Assembly: GCA_016206145.1 (NCBI GenBank)
Contig: JACQSA010000051.1
Location: 1-34,611 of the forward strand
Length of the DNA stretch: 34,611 bases
Origin: Candidatus Uhrbacteria bacterium
GTDB lineage: Bacteria; Patescibacteriota; Patescibacteriia; JACQRZ01
Reading direction: 5' to 3'
How positions within the stretch are numbered: the first letter of the stretch is position 1; the number at the start of each line of letters is the position of its first letter. The translations under genes were made by a program, and so were the position numbers. The notes under the pieces were generated by a model that saw only the letters and a list, made by a program, of their open reading frames with translations, was not told where the DNA came from and did no database searches. This document shows positions 16,824-25,126 of this stretch, piece by piece.

Positions 16824-18050
16824 TCAAGACAAGGATGGATCTCGTGTCTCAACCCTCCGATGGCCATCAAGCGCAAAATACAGCAAAGAAAAAATCCCGC
16901 CGAGTACAAATGCGATCCACCACTCGGGTCCAAAAAGGTAAAAAAGGATTGCAAGGATTCCCGCCGCAAGCATTTTGCCCACCGTAAGGCTCATTTCAAA
17001 AAAGAGCACAGTGCGCACAATGGATGTCTTGATCGCATGGGTATATAAGCCGCTGAAAAAAGGGAGGGAAAATACATACTTCGATGTGCGAGAGAAAAAA
17101 TCAACAAGTATCACACTGCTTGCACCGCCCACAAATAAGCGGAAAAACCAAGAAAGCGCAACAAAAATAACACCCACATGAAGTACACGAGGACGCTTTC
17201 CGCAATCTGTAAGTCTGCCGATATATAAAATCACTAAAGAAGTAATTAGCGTGGAAGTTGCAATGGCAAGCCCCGTACTTACATAATTTTGTATGGTCAC
17301 AAAAATGAATATGGGCCACACCGTAAGCGCAACGAGCTCTTCGCCGAATCCGATATGGCCGATAAGGTATTTGCGCTGGCGGGGATCTATCAAATCTTTA
17401 TAGGGTTGGAGATACGACAATTTTTTTGGTGTAAAATGCTCGCGCGTAGTCATGATGGGGATATTGGAAACAAGGATCACAAAACACATGAACGTAAAGA
17501 GCGCGCCAAATCCAAATACTCCGAGGATCACGCCACCGATCAGAGGGCCGAGAATAAAGGCAAGCGCATCAAGAATTGCAATAATGCCGATCTCCCTTCC
17601 GCGTTCCTCCGCTTGGCTAAAATACACAAAGTCAGCATGATATCCCGGCCAAAACAATGTTTTTTGCAGGGCGTATGCAAAAATAGCCAAGAAAAAAAAT
17701 ATCGGATGGGTGGGAATAGAAAGAAGGAAAATAAGATACAAGATTAAAAAAACCGAACCGTACATAATACCGTGCTCAAATCCTTTTTGTTTGATTATTT
17801 TGCCGCCCAATGGCATCAAAAAAAAATACACAAAGTATACGCCGAAATAAAACAGCATGATGATGTACAGCGGATATCCGAGACTGTAGAGATAAATAGG
17901 CTCAAAAATCACGCCGCTTGCCAACGCAAAATTGAGTATCGTCATGGTGAGATACAACTCCTTAAGCTCGCGCGGGATATGGTTTGGCAAAAACTCGCGC
18001 TCTTTACGCAGGACAAATGCAAGCGTTTTTTTGAATTCGATATGAAACAT
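16824..18050 (-). CDS. Major facilitator superfamily (MFS) transporter
   Basis: The protein has 408 residues, with a short cytoplasmic N-terminus and about 11-12 hydrophobic spans in two halves separated by a polar loop near residues 200-225 (MTTREHFTPKKLSYLQPYKDL). Size and layout fit MFS secondary carriers. The loop EERGREIG between early spans has the charged character of the MFS cytoplasmic loops. The substrate cannot be told. It is divergent from the coiled-coil/phosphohexomutase genes; 62 bp separate the starts, and the plus-strand promoter begins at its start codon. The C-terminus lies next to the R2 repeat. Confidence 0.8.
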   Translation of the reverse strand: MFHIEFKKTLAFVLRKEREFLPNHIPRELKELYLTMTILNFALASGVIFEPIYLYSLGYPLYIIMLFYFGVYFVYFFLMPLGGKIIKQKGFEHGIMYGSVFLILYLIFLLSIPTHPIFFFLAIFAYALQKTLFWPGYHADFVYFSQAEERGREIGIIAILDALAFILGPLIGGVILGVFGFGALFTFMCFVILVSNIPIMTTREHFTPKKLSYLQPYKDLIDPRQRKYLIGHIGFGEELVALTVWPIFIFVTIQNYVSTGLAIATSTLITSLVILYIGRLTDCGKRPRVLHVGVIFVALSWFFRLFVGGASSVILVDFFSRTSKYVFSLPFFSGLYTHAIKTSIVRTVLFFEMSLTVGKMLAAGILAILFYLFGPEWWIAFVLGGIFSLLYFALDGHRRVETRDPSLS

Positions 18051-18078
18051 TGTGCTGGGCGGAAAAATATGCTACACT
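18050..18078 (+). promoter_or_regulatory. Promoter for the coiled-coil/phosphohexomutase transcript
   Basis: TTGTGC (18050-18055), a 17-nt spacer, then TACACT (18073-18078) with an extended -10 TGC in front. Expected start is about 18085, giving a leader of about 28 nt. The -35 box overlaps the start codon of the divergent MFS gene. Confidence 0.5.
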
Positions 18079-18112
18079 TACGGTACTCTAACACATTTCC
18101 TGTAATTACTCT

Positions 18113-18472
18113 ATGTCTGATGAACACAAAATCACTATTGACGACCTTGGACGTCAAATGCAAGAAGGCTTCAAAAAGGTTGACGAAAAATTTGATGGTG
18201 TGAATGAAAGATTTGATGAACTTACACTTATGACAAAGGAGGGATTTGATGAAGTCGGCAACAAATTCAAGGCTGTCAACATTCGGCTGGATGCCATTGA
18301 AAAACGCCTCGATACCATCGAAGGCGATATTGCCGCCCTAAAAATGAGAATGGATTCTGTGGAAGAAATTCTTGATAAGATTGATCGTGTTACGCTAATA
18401 GATTATCGGCGAAGAATAGAATATCTGGAAACAGAAGTTCGACGACTCAAAGAGGTCGTCGCGCAGAGATAA
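18113..18472 (+). CDS. Small coiled-coil protein
   Basis: This 119-residue acidic protein is almost entirely heptad-like helix. It has pseudo-repeats such as GFKKVDEKFDGVNERFDEL, GFDEVGNKFKAVNIRLDAI and EKRLDTIEGDIAALKMRM, ending in a basic helix (RRIEYLETEVRRLKEVV). It has no signal peptide or membrane span. Similar short coiled-coil proteins are widespread and of unknown function. The stop codon TAA is followed with no gap by the ATG of the phosphohexomutase, so the two are almost surely co-transcribed and coupled. Confidence 0.75.
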   Translation: MSDEHKITIDDLGRQMQEGFKKVDEKFDGVNERFDELTLMTKEGFDEVGNKFKAVNIRLDAIEKRLDTIEGDIAALKMRMDSVEEILDKIDRVTLIDYRRRIEYLETEVRRLKEVVAQR

Positions 18473-19837
18473 ATGTCCATCTTCAAAGCCTACGATATAC
18501 GGGGAACAATCCCCGATCAATTAGACGAACAGGCGATAAAAAATATTGCATGGGCGTGTGTGGCATATCTTGAAGAGCTCAGCGAGGACGCATCACGCAC
18601 GCTATCGGTTGTGATTGGCCGAGACAATAGAGAAACCTCGGCTGCGTTTGCAAAAACCGCGGTCACCACGCTCAAAGAAAGCGGGGTTGATGTCATAGAT
18701 ATTGGATTGGCATCCACTCCGTATTTTTATTACGCAAGCTCTGCGCTCTCGTGCGATGGCGGAATGATGATCACCGCGTCGCACAATCCGCCTCAATACA
18801 ATGGCTGTAAACTGGTCGGTGCACACGCGAGCGCCATCGGAGCGGATTCAGGACTTCCTCATATCGAAGCACTCTATAAAAAAGGAGTAAAACCAAAGTC
18901 AAAAAAACCGGGTACTGTTACTTTGCTTGATATGCAAAACCGCTACGCCGATGAGAGCATTGTTCTGGGAGGAGGAGCAAAAGATATCACTCCCCTCACG
19001 GTTGTGGTTGATACCGGCAATGGCGTATCTGCGTTGATGTGCGAAACACTTTTCCAAAAACTCCCCATACGATTGATCCCGCTGTTTTTTGAGCTCGATG
19101 GGACGTTCCCTCACCACATGCCCAATCCTCTCGAAGAGAAAAATACAGAAATGTTGCGAAAGACAGTCGTCGAAACACACGCAGACATAGGGATTGCAAT
19201 GGATGCGGATGGCGATCGCGTAATCTTTATTGATGAAAACGGACGCGCGATATCATCAGACCTCATTACTGCCCTGCTTGCAATTGATGTGCTCACATAC
19301 GCGCCGGGCGCCACCATTCTCTACGACCTCCGTTCAAGCCGGACAGTGCAAGAAACAATCCGCGCGCATGGAGGCAATGCGGGAGTGACGCGCGTGGGTC
19401 ATGCATTTATAAAAACACAGATGCGAAAGCAACATGCACTCTTCGCGGGAGAGCTCTCCGGGCATTTTTACTACAAATTTCAAGACTATGGATATTTTGA
19501 AGCATCGCTTGCAACGATCGTGCAAATGCTTCGAATACTTTCGCAAGAAAAAAAGCCTCTTTCTGAAATCCTACAGCCCCTCCGTCGGTATTGGGGTACG
19601 GGGGAAATAAACTTTGAAGTGGCAAACAAGGCAGAAATGCTTCAAAAACTTGAACGGCAGTTTTCCGATGCGTCGCGGATTGACAAACTCGATGGTATTA
19701 CGCTTGAATACGATGAGTGGTGGTGTAATGTGCGGCCATCAAATACAGAGAACTTACTGCGGCTTACATTGGAAGCAAAGACAAAAGAACTGAGGGATAA
19801 AAAATGTGAGGAAATAAAGAAAATTATTGAAAAATAA
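18473..19837 (+). CDS. Phosphomannomutase/phosphoglucomutase (alpha-D-phosphohexomutase)
   Basis: The enzyme interconverts hexose 1- and 6-phosphates, feeding nucleotide sugars for glycan and envelope synthesis. The 454-residue protein shows all four hallmark motifs: the phosphoserine loop TASHNP (~101-106), the Mg2+ loop DADGDR (~244-249), the sugar-specificity loop GELSGH (~326-331), and the phosphate-binding RPSNTEN (~421-427). GEXSGH with a ~450-residue length is typical of the PMM/PGM (ManB/AlgC) branch rather than GlmM. The exact sugar preference is not certain. It begins directly after the coiled-coil gene and precedes murI by 29 nt, making a small envelope-precursor operon. Confidence 0.92.
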   Translation: MSIFKAYDIRGTIPDQLDEQAIKNIAWACVAYLEELSEDASRTLSVVIGRDNRETSAAFAKTAVTTLKESGVDVIDIGLASTPYFYYASSALSCDGGMMITASHNPPQYNGCKLVGAHASAIGADSGLPHIEALYKKGVKPKSKKPGTVTLLDMQNRYADESIVLGGGAKDITPLTVVVDTGNGVSALMCETLFQKLPIRLIPLFFELDGTFPHHMPNPLEEKNTEMLRKTVVETHADIGIAMDADGDRVIFIDENGRAISSDLITALLAIDVLTYAPGATILYDLRSSRTVQETIRAHGGNAGVTRVGHAFIKTQMRKQHALFAGELSGHFYYKFQDYGYFEASLATIVQMLRILSQEKKPLSEILQPLRRYWGTGEINFEVANKAEMLQKLERQFSDASRIDKLDGITLEYDEWWCNVRPSNTENLLRLTLEAKTKELRDKKCEEIKKIIEK

Positions 19838-19866
19838 AATCACCAAAAGCGGGGAATTTTAAAAAT

Positions 19867-20700
19867 ATGTCAATAGGAATCTTCGACTCCGGCATTGGCG
19901 GACTTACTGTCCTCAAACAGATTACAAAAACACTTCCCGAGTATCACTATGTATACTTAGGTGATAACGCGCGCGCGCCTTACGGCGACCGTTCGAGTGA
20001 AAAAGTATATGAGTGTACCAAGCAAGGAGTAGAATTCTTATTTACGCAAGATTGTGCGTTGGTGATATTGGCGTGCAACACAGCTTCGGCAGTTGCACTG
20101 CGTCGCCTTCAACAAGAATGGCTCCCTCATGCATATCCCGATCGACGGATACTGGGAATAATTATTCCTACAGTCGAGACGATCGTATCTCTTCACACAA
20201 AACGCCCCAAACGCATAGGCGTAATCGGTTCGCGCGCTACGATTCTTTCCAATGCGTATGGTAAAGAAATCGAAAAACGCGCTCCTGCATTACTGTCGGC
20301 GCTCTTCCAAAAAAGCTGCCCTCTCCTTGTCCCGTTCATTGAAGAAGGCATGCAAAAAAGCGTACCCGCAACCATGATCGCGAAACATTATTTGCGTCCG
20401 CTCAAACAAAAGCAAGTTACTCTTCTCGTATTGGGATGCACCCACTACCCTCTCATGAAAAAAAAGATACAGGCGATCATGGGACGTAATGTGATCGTGA
20501 TTGATCCGGGGATCATTGTCGCGCGTTCGCTCAAAAACTATCTTGAACGCCACGAAAGAATTCGAGAACGGCTCACCATGCGGGATCCTTCGTTTACTCA
20601 GATCAAATTTTTTACCACTGATATTGCGGAAAAACTCCAGTCTACTGCCGCGCGCTTTTGGGGCAAAGGCGTGCCGATAGAAAAAATTTCTTTGGGGTAA
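19867..20700 (+). CDS. murI: Glutamate racemase
   Basis: MurI converts L- to D-glutamate for peptidoglycan stem peptides, in the cytoplasm and without cofactor. The 277-residue protein has FDSGIGGLTV at 6-15, the first catalytic cysteine in ACNTAS (Cys70) and the second in GCTHYPL (Cys191). The conserved LGDNARAPYG loop is at 31-40. Length and motifs are normal. A GGGGA lies about 10 nt before the ATG. It follows the phosphohexomutase by 29 nt on the same strand, so the pair likely supplies wall precursors together. Presence of murI suggests the cell makes or remodels its own peptidoglycan. Confidence 0.96.
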   Translation: MSIGIFDSGIGGLTVLKQITKTLPEYHYVYLGDNARAPYGDRSSEKVYECTKQGVEFLFTQDCALVILACNTASAVALRRLQQEWLPHAYPDRRILGIIIPTVETIVSLHTKRPKRIGVIGSRATILSNAYGKEIEKRAPALLSALFQKSCPLLVPFIEEGMQKSVPATMIAKHYLRPLKQKQVTLLVLGCTHYPLMKKKIQAIMGRNVIVIDPGIIVARSLKNYLERHERIRERLTMRDPSFTQIKFFTTDIAEKLQSTAARFWGKGVPIEKISLG

Positions 20701-20720
20701 TGGCTTCTATCGTTTAAAAT

Positions 20721-20847
20721 GTCATCCCGAGCCCACGCACCAGAGCAAAGCTCGGTGCGGGGTAGACTCCGCGAGGGATCTACGTCTTTTCCCTTCTAGC
20801 CTGCCCTACAGCGAACAACACCGTAAGCCGAACAGGGTCGGAATGAC
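20721..20847. repeat. Dispersed intergenic repeat, copy R3
   Basis: It begins gtcatcccgagccc and ends ggtcggaatgac. Its first 70 bp are almost identical to R2 (16486-16556) and its last ~47 bp to the tail of R1. The gap to RNase J also contains 'gtttcgtaattcaagg' (around 20860), the same outer end seen at R2. It lies between the convergent murI and RNase J genes and might serve as a bidirectional transcription end, but no classic U-run is seen. Confidence 0.75.
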
Positions 20848-20895
20848 TGTAGAGAGGGTTTCGTAATTCAAGGGTGAGGGTTCGTAATTTACAGT

Positions 20896-22767
20896 CTATA
20901 CTTTGATAATCACGGGTAATATCATGGGTCTCTTTTCGGTTTTTTGAAAGAGAAGCGCTCCGACATCGTCTCTGATCCTGTTTTTTACAGACCCCCAATT
21001 TTCTATATCCGTAAGATTATTATCTTTTATTATTTTTTCTACAAGACTGCGGACATTTGCCATCAGGCCTTCTGATCCTTTCATATATACAAACCCTCGA
21101 GAAATAATATCAGGCGAAATGGTGAGCTTCCCGTCTTTATCTACTGCCGCAATCACGACTACCATGCCATCCTGCGCAAGTACCTGGCGGTCCCGTATCA
21201 CGACGTTTCCGATATCGCCAACGCCAAGGCCGTCCACCATGATGTAATCAATATCAAGTTTGACATTGCTGACGCGTGCGGCAGCTGCGTGATTAAATTC
21301 CACCACCTCGCCATTATTGATAATAAAGATTGATTTTTCATTCCATCCCATCTGGCGCGCAACCTCGCCATGGCGCACAAGCATATACCGTTCGCCATGA
21401 ATAGGCATGAAGTAGCGAGGCCTCGTGAGACCCAACATGAGCTTCAGTTCTTCTCGAAACGCGTGTCCGGACGCATGGACATCAAAGAGCTTATTGTATA
21501 TCACGTCAGCGCCAAGATTGAAAAGATTGTTCATGAGGTTTGTAATCGCGCGTTCATTTCCCGGAATAGGGGAAGAAGAGAGAATGATCGTATCTCCTTT
21601 CTTCAACCGCACATGGCGATGCTCGCCTCTGCTCATACGACCCAACGCTGATGTTTCTTGCCCCTGGCTCCCTGTGGAGATAACTACAATACGATTGTCA
21701 GGAAATTCATTGATCTGATCAATCTTAATGACTGTCCCCCGAGGCACTTTAAGAAAACCCAGTTTGATAGCTGTGGTCAGAACTTTCTCCATGCTCATCC
21801 CGGAAATCGCAACCTTGCGATCCAATTCTGCCGCAGCGGTAATGATCTGCTGAATGCGGCTCACGAGAGATGAGAATGTCGCGATAATAATGCGGCCGGG
21901 CGCTTTTGAGAAAAGCAAGCGCAGATTTTGTTCGATTTCCAGTTCTGATTGGCAATAGCCGGGACGTTCTGCATTGGTACTGTCTGAACACAAAAGGAGT
22001 ACGCCTTCTGCTCCGAGTTTTGCAAGTTTCCCAAATTCAGTCGGCCTCTGGTCCTGCGGCGTATGGTCGAATTTCCAATCTCCTGTGTGTATGATCGTCC
22101 CTACTGGAGTGCGTACGGCGACGCCGACACTGTCAGGAATATTATGATTCACCCTGAAAAATGTAAGAGTAAACACGCCAAGCTGGAGGATGTCATCCGG
22201 ATGAACTTCAGAAAGGCGCGTATGCCGCGTGAGATTAAATTCATCAAGACGATCGCGAATCATGCCGATCGTCAATTTTGTTCCGTAGATCGTAGGCATC
22301 CCGAGATCTCGGATAAAATACGGGATCGCGCCGGTATGATCAAGATGACCGTGGGTAATAAACACGCCCCTGATTTTTTCCCGATTCTTCCGCACATACG
22401 CAATGTCGGGAAGCACATAATCCACCCCGGGCATGCTGTCGAGAGGAAACATTAAACCCATATCAATAATAACCATATCGTTACCATACTCGACCACCAT
22501 CATATTGCGGCCAAATTCGCCAACACCTCCCAATGGAATCACGCGAAGCCTTCGCTCTCCCTCAGAAAAACGCGCCGGTTCCTGCGCAAGCGGGGTGCGC
22601 CCCCGTTCTGAAGATCTCTGCACGCCCGGGCGCATCATACGTGTTCTTCCACGTAACGGAGGATGGCGGCGTCCGCGACGAGGCCGTGTTGCTCCACCGC
22701 TCACGTGTACGGCCTGCGGGGAATGTCCCTGTTGCACGCCTCGTGTTGCAATGCTCTGCTCATTCAT
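20896..22767 (-). CDS. rnj: Ribonuclease J
   Basis: RNase J is a metallo-beta-lactamase/beta-CASP nuclease with endo- and 5'-exonuclease activity in mRNA decay and rRNA maturation. Residues ~73-623 match the family: VIPLGGVGEFGRNM, the zinc motif THGHLDH (His139, His141, Asp143, His144), the beta-CASP part with CSDSTNAERPG, a late GHAFREELK loop, and the C-terminal domain ending PMILPVIIKV. The first ~72 residues are an extra, disordered, Arg/Gly-rich extension (GATRPRRGRRHPPLRGRTR), absent from the usual ~555-residue enzymes and likely an RNA-binding tail. An AT-rich 40-nt gap separates the start from the tRNA-Leu remnant, so the mRNA could be made with, and freed by, tRNA processing. It converges on murI. 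Confidence 0.95.
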   Translation of the reverse strand: MNEQSIATRGVQQGHSPQAVHVSGGATRPRRGRRHPPLRGRTRMMRPGVQRSSERGRTPLAQEPARFSEGERRLRVIPLGGVGEFGRNMMVVEYGNDMVIIDMGLMFPLDSMPGVDYVLPDIAYVRKNREKIRGVFITHGHLDHTGAIPYFIRDLGMPTIYGTKLTIGMIRDRLDEFNLTRHTRLSEVHPDDILQLGVFTLTFFRVNHNIPDSVGVAVRTPVGTIIHTGDWKFDHTPQDQRPTEFGKLAKLGAEGVLLLCSDSTNAERPGYCQSELEIEQNLRLLFSKAPGRIIIATFSSLVSRIQQIITAAAELDRKVAISGMSMEKVLTTAIKLGFLKVPRGTVIKIDQINEFPDNRIVVISTGSQGQETSALGRMSRGEHRHVRLKKGDTIILSSSPIPGNERAITNLMNNLFNLGADVIYNKLFDVHASGHAFREELKLMLGLTRPRYFMPIHGERYMLVRHGEVARQMGWNEKSIFIINNGEVVEFNHAAAARVSNVKLDIDYIMVDGLGVGDIGNVVIRDRQVLAQDGMVVVIAAVDKDGKLTISPDIISRGFVYMKGSEGLMANVRSLVEKIIKDNNLTDIENWGSVKNRIRDDVGALLFQKTEKRPMILPVIIKV

Positions 22768-22807
22768 AGAATAATAAAAATAAAAAAAATAATATCAAAT
22801 TCAATTT

Positions 22808-22869
22808 TGGTGCCGCGAGAGGGAGTCGAACCCTCACACCCTTGCGGATACATGGCCCTGAACCATGCG
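22808..22869 (-). pseudogene. Truncated tRNA-Leu (3' half with encoded CCA)
   Basis: The minus strand has an anticodon arm with CAG, a long variable arm, a T-arm and a 3' acceptor strand TCGCGGC-A-CCA. From the anticodon stem through the T-arm it is nearly identical to the intact tRNA-Leu just upstream. The 5' acceptor strand (GCCGCGA would be needed) and D-arm are missing; the sequence diverges at 22870, 16 nt after the intact tRNA ends. Its acceptor differs from the neighbour's (GGGCGAG/CTCGCCC), so it is the remains of a different tRNA-Leu, or an attachment-site-like fragment. Confidence 0.8.
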
Positions 22870-22885
22870 CGCCCCGTACAAATAA

Positions 22886-22969
22886 TGGGCGAGGAGGGAG
22901 TCGAACCCTCACATCCTTGCGGATACATGGCCCTGAACCATGCGTGTCTGCCAGTTTCACCACTCGCCC
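22886..22969 (-). tRNA. tRNA-Leu (anticodon CAG)
   Basis: An 84-nt class II tRNA. Acceptor GGGCGAG pairs with CTCGCCC. The D-arm is GTG/CAC around AAACTGGCAGA, the anticodon stem CATGG/CCATG has loop TTCAGGG with CAG at 34-36, a long variable arm follows, and the T-arm is GAGGG-TTCGACT-CCCTC. The discriminator is A. CCA is not encoded, so CCA-adding enzyme is needed. It decodes CUG. Confidence 0.97.
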
Positions 22970-23030
22970 ATTAACTGTACGTGGTACACCTGCCAACCCC
23001 TCGTACGGCATACTGCTACTTTTTTCCGGC

Positions 23031-24836
23031 TCAATTTCTTATTTTCCGTTTTGTATTCCGATACCAATCGGAAAGATCGGAAAAACGATCAGCAGGATAA
23101 ATCAATTGTTTTCCATCGCGAATTCCTTGGATCTGTCGCGCCACCACATAATTATACGCAGGGCTGTAGAGAAAAATCGCCGGCGTTTCACTACGGACTA
23201 TTTCTTGAAACTTTCGATATCGTGCGGAACGTTCCTTCTCATCAGTAATATGTCTGGCGTCTTCTAAAAGCCTGTCTGCCTCTGCATTCGAGAATCCTGA
23301 GAGATTGAGCCCCGGCGAGGACGCTTGCGACGAATGCCAGAAGGGGTACAAATCAGGATCTGATCCAATAATCGCCCCGTACAGAAATGCTTCATATTGT
23401 CGCGTGTCAATCACTTCTGTTTTTATAAGAGAAGGCTCTACAAATTCTACTTGAGTAGTGACTCCGATTGCTTCCCAATCCTTTTTAATCAATTCTGCGG
23501 TGGCCACATGCTCGGGCCGCTGCACTGTCGTTAATTTCACTTCAAGTCTTCTTTTTTCTTCATTTTTTGCTTCTTTTCTCTCACTCATAAAAAAACCAAG
23601 CTCATCTTTTTTCCATCCGGCAGTTTCAAGCAGCCGTTTTGATTTCTCAGGATCATGCGCGTATGGCGTTATCCCGTCGTGATATCCGAGAAATCCCGGC
23701 AAAAGCGGCCCTGCAATCGGTACCGCTTCACCGGCAATGGCTTTTTGAATAATCTCGTTTGTATCTATCGCATACGCAAGCGCCTGGCGCACTGCTTTTG
23801 ATTCCAGATCTTTTTTCGCATTTGAATTAAAGAAAATAGCTGTATATTGCGGAAGATTGAAACTGTAATACGCAAGATCCTTATCTTTCGTCAATCGATC
23901 ACGAAGAGCGCGCGGTAAAAAACTCACTCCGTCCACATGCCGATTTTTAAGCGCCTGAATTGCTGTATCGCTATCCGGATAAAATTTGAGAATGAGTTTG
24001 TCAAGATACGGTATGCGGGCAAAATACCTTTCATTGCGAATAAAGGTATACGAACGGATCGATCCGTCAGATTCTTTTTTAAAAGATTGAAATTGCCACT
24101 CCCCTGTCCCAAGAGGGCGAAGATTCGGAGAAGCGGCAAAAAGATTTTCCGGTTGTACAGAACTCCAGATGTGATGCGGCAGAATGCCCGTAGTGGCTAG
24201 ATCGAGAAAAGGGGCAAAAGGCCGCGATAGGACGAACGCAATTTCATAGTCATTCTTTTTTTCAACGCGGACATCTTTAAAGCTCACTCGTAACGGGCTG
24301 TGGGATTTTTCATCTTGGATGAGCCTGATAGTAAACAGTACATCATCAGCGGTAAAAGGAACACGGTCATGCCATACGACATTTTTTCTGAGTTTAAAAC
24401 GATATGTTTTTCCATCCTTACTAACCTTATACGATTCTGCCAGATCGCCTATAAGTTTCCTCTCTGTAGTATAGCGCAAAAGTCCGGAGTACACAAGCCG
24501 TGTCAAATCTCGATCGACATCGCTTTGCGCATAGAGAGGATTGATGTATTGCGGTTCTCCCACCAGCGCCTCTGCATATGTGCCTCCTGTAGTGGGAATT
24601 TGTTCCGTAATGCCCGCGTAAAATCTCCAGCCGAGAAAAAGAATGTTGATCGCGATGATAATGAAAAGAACCTTCACAAACCGATATTCCCCTAAAGGAA
24701 GCACACGGCCAAGATATTTTAGCTGTCTCAAGTTCGGAACCTTGCGGTCGGAAAGTGAACCTACCAATCTACGGTCAAGAAGCGCATGGCGACTATTTTT
24801 TCGTTTCCAAGAAAATATGGACAACATCCGTGGCAT
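23031..24836 (-). CDS. Family 5 extracellular solute-binding protein (peptide ABC transporter type), TM-anchored
   Basis: The product is 601 residues. A basic N-terminus is followed by a single membrane span at ~54-73 and no lipobox cysteine, then a complete SBP_bac_5 (OppA/DppA-like) domain. Recognisable parts are GGTYAEALVGEPQYINPLYA (family start), LRKNVVWHDRVPFTADDVLFT (family signature region) and a C-terminal 'IFLYSPAYNYVVARQIQGI'. Such proteins bind oligopeptides or similar ligands outside the membrane. No permease or ATPase gene is nearby, so uptake would need partners elsewhere or another role such as sensing. It follows secG by 20 nt on the same strand and likely shares its transcript. 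Confidence 0.9.
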   Translation of the reverse strand: MPRMLSIFSWKRKNSRHALLDRRLVGSLSDRKVPNLRQLKYLGRVLPLGEYRFVKVLFIIIAINILFLGWRFYAGITEQIPTTGGTYAEALVGEPQYINPLYAQSDVDRDLTRLVYSGLLRYTTERKLIGDLAESYKVSKDGKTYRFKLRKNVVWHDRVPFTADDVLFTIRLIQDEKSHSPLRVSFKDVRVEKKNDYEIAFVLSRPFAPFLDLATTGILPHHIWSSVQPENLFAASPNLRPLGTGEWQFQSFKKESDGSIRSYTFIRNERYFARIPYLDKLILKFYPDSDTAIQALKNRHVDGVSFLPRALRDRLTKDKDLAYYSFNLPQYTAIFFNSNAKKDLESKAVRQALAYAIDTNEIIQKAIAGEAVPIAGPLLPGFLGYHDGITPYAHDPEKSKRLLETAGWKKDELGFFMSERKEAKNEEKRRLEVKLTTVQRPEHVATAELIKKDWEAIGVTTQVEFVEPSLIKTEVIDTRQYEAFLYGAIIGSDPDLYPFWHSSQASSPGLNLSGFSNAEADRLLEDARHITDEKERSARYRKFQEIVRSETPAIFLYSPAYNYVVARQIQGIRDGKQLIYPADRFSDLSDWYRNTKRKIRN

Positions 24837-24856
24837 ACGCCTTCTCTAATAGTGTG

Positions 24857-25075
24857 CTATTGGATAAACACCACACCTACCGATGACCCAAGGAAAAGGA
24901 TCGCAAGAATGATAGTGAGCGTAAAAAGTTTCTTTTCAATGCCCCGCTTAGTGCGATACACATTTCCTTCACCGCCAAATGCTGCGCCTAATCCCGTACC
25001 GCGCTGTTGCAGTAGGATCGCAATGATAAGAAAAAGGGCTGATGCGAGTTGAATAAATCGAAATGCCGTTTCCAT
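24857..25075 (-). CDS. secG: Preprotein translocase subunit SecG
   Basis: SecG is the small helper subunit of the SecYEG channel. The 72-residue protein has two membrane spans (~4-22 and ~50-70) joined by the conserved Gly-rich loop LLQQRGTGLGAAFGG (~21-35) with the following 'RTKRGIEKKLFTLT'. Length and topology are typical. It is the first gene of the secG-solute-binding protein unit and has a strong promoter close to its start. Confidence 0.95.
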   Translation of the reverse strand: METAFRFIQLASALFLIIAILLQQRGTGLGAAFGGEGNVYRTKRGIEKKLFTLTIILAILFLGSSVGVVFIQ

Positions 25076-25086
25076 AATTAGGCTTT

Positions 25087-25114
25087 AGTATATACCAAAG
25101 GACAAAAATGTCAA
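25087..25114 (-). promoter_or_regulatory. Promoter for secG
   Basis: On the minus strand, consensus -35 TTGACA (25109-25114), a 16-nt spacer and -10 TATACT (25087-25092). Transcription would start near 25080, about 5 nt before the ATG at 25075, so the message is probably leaderless or nearly so. It lies back-to-back with the dsbA-like promoter. Confidence 0.65.
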
Positions 25115-25126
25115 CAGTCACGTCCC

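Noticed and set aside
13528-20847. R1-R3 repeats as a CRISPR array
   Set aside because: The copies are kilobases apart, long and palindromic, with no regular spacers and no cas genes.
22663-22974. 103-codon plus-strand ORF
   Set aside because: It reads across the AT-rich gap and both tRNA-Leu sequences on the opposite strand; the apparent internal repeat in the peptide is just the tRNA duplication.
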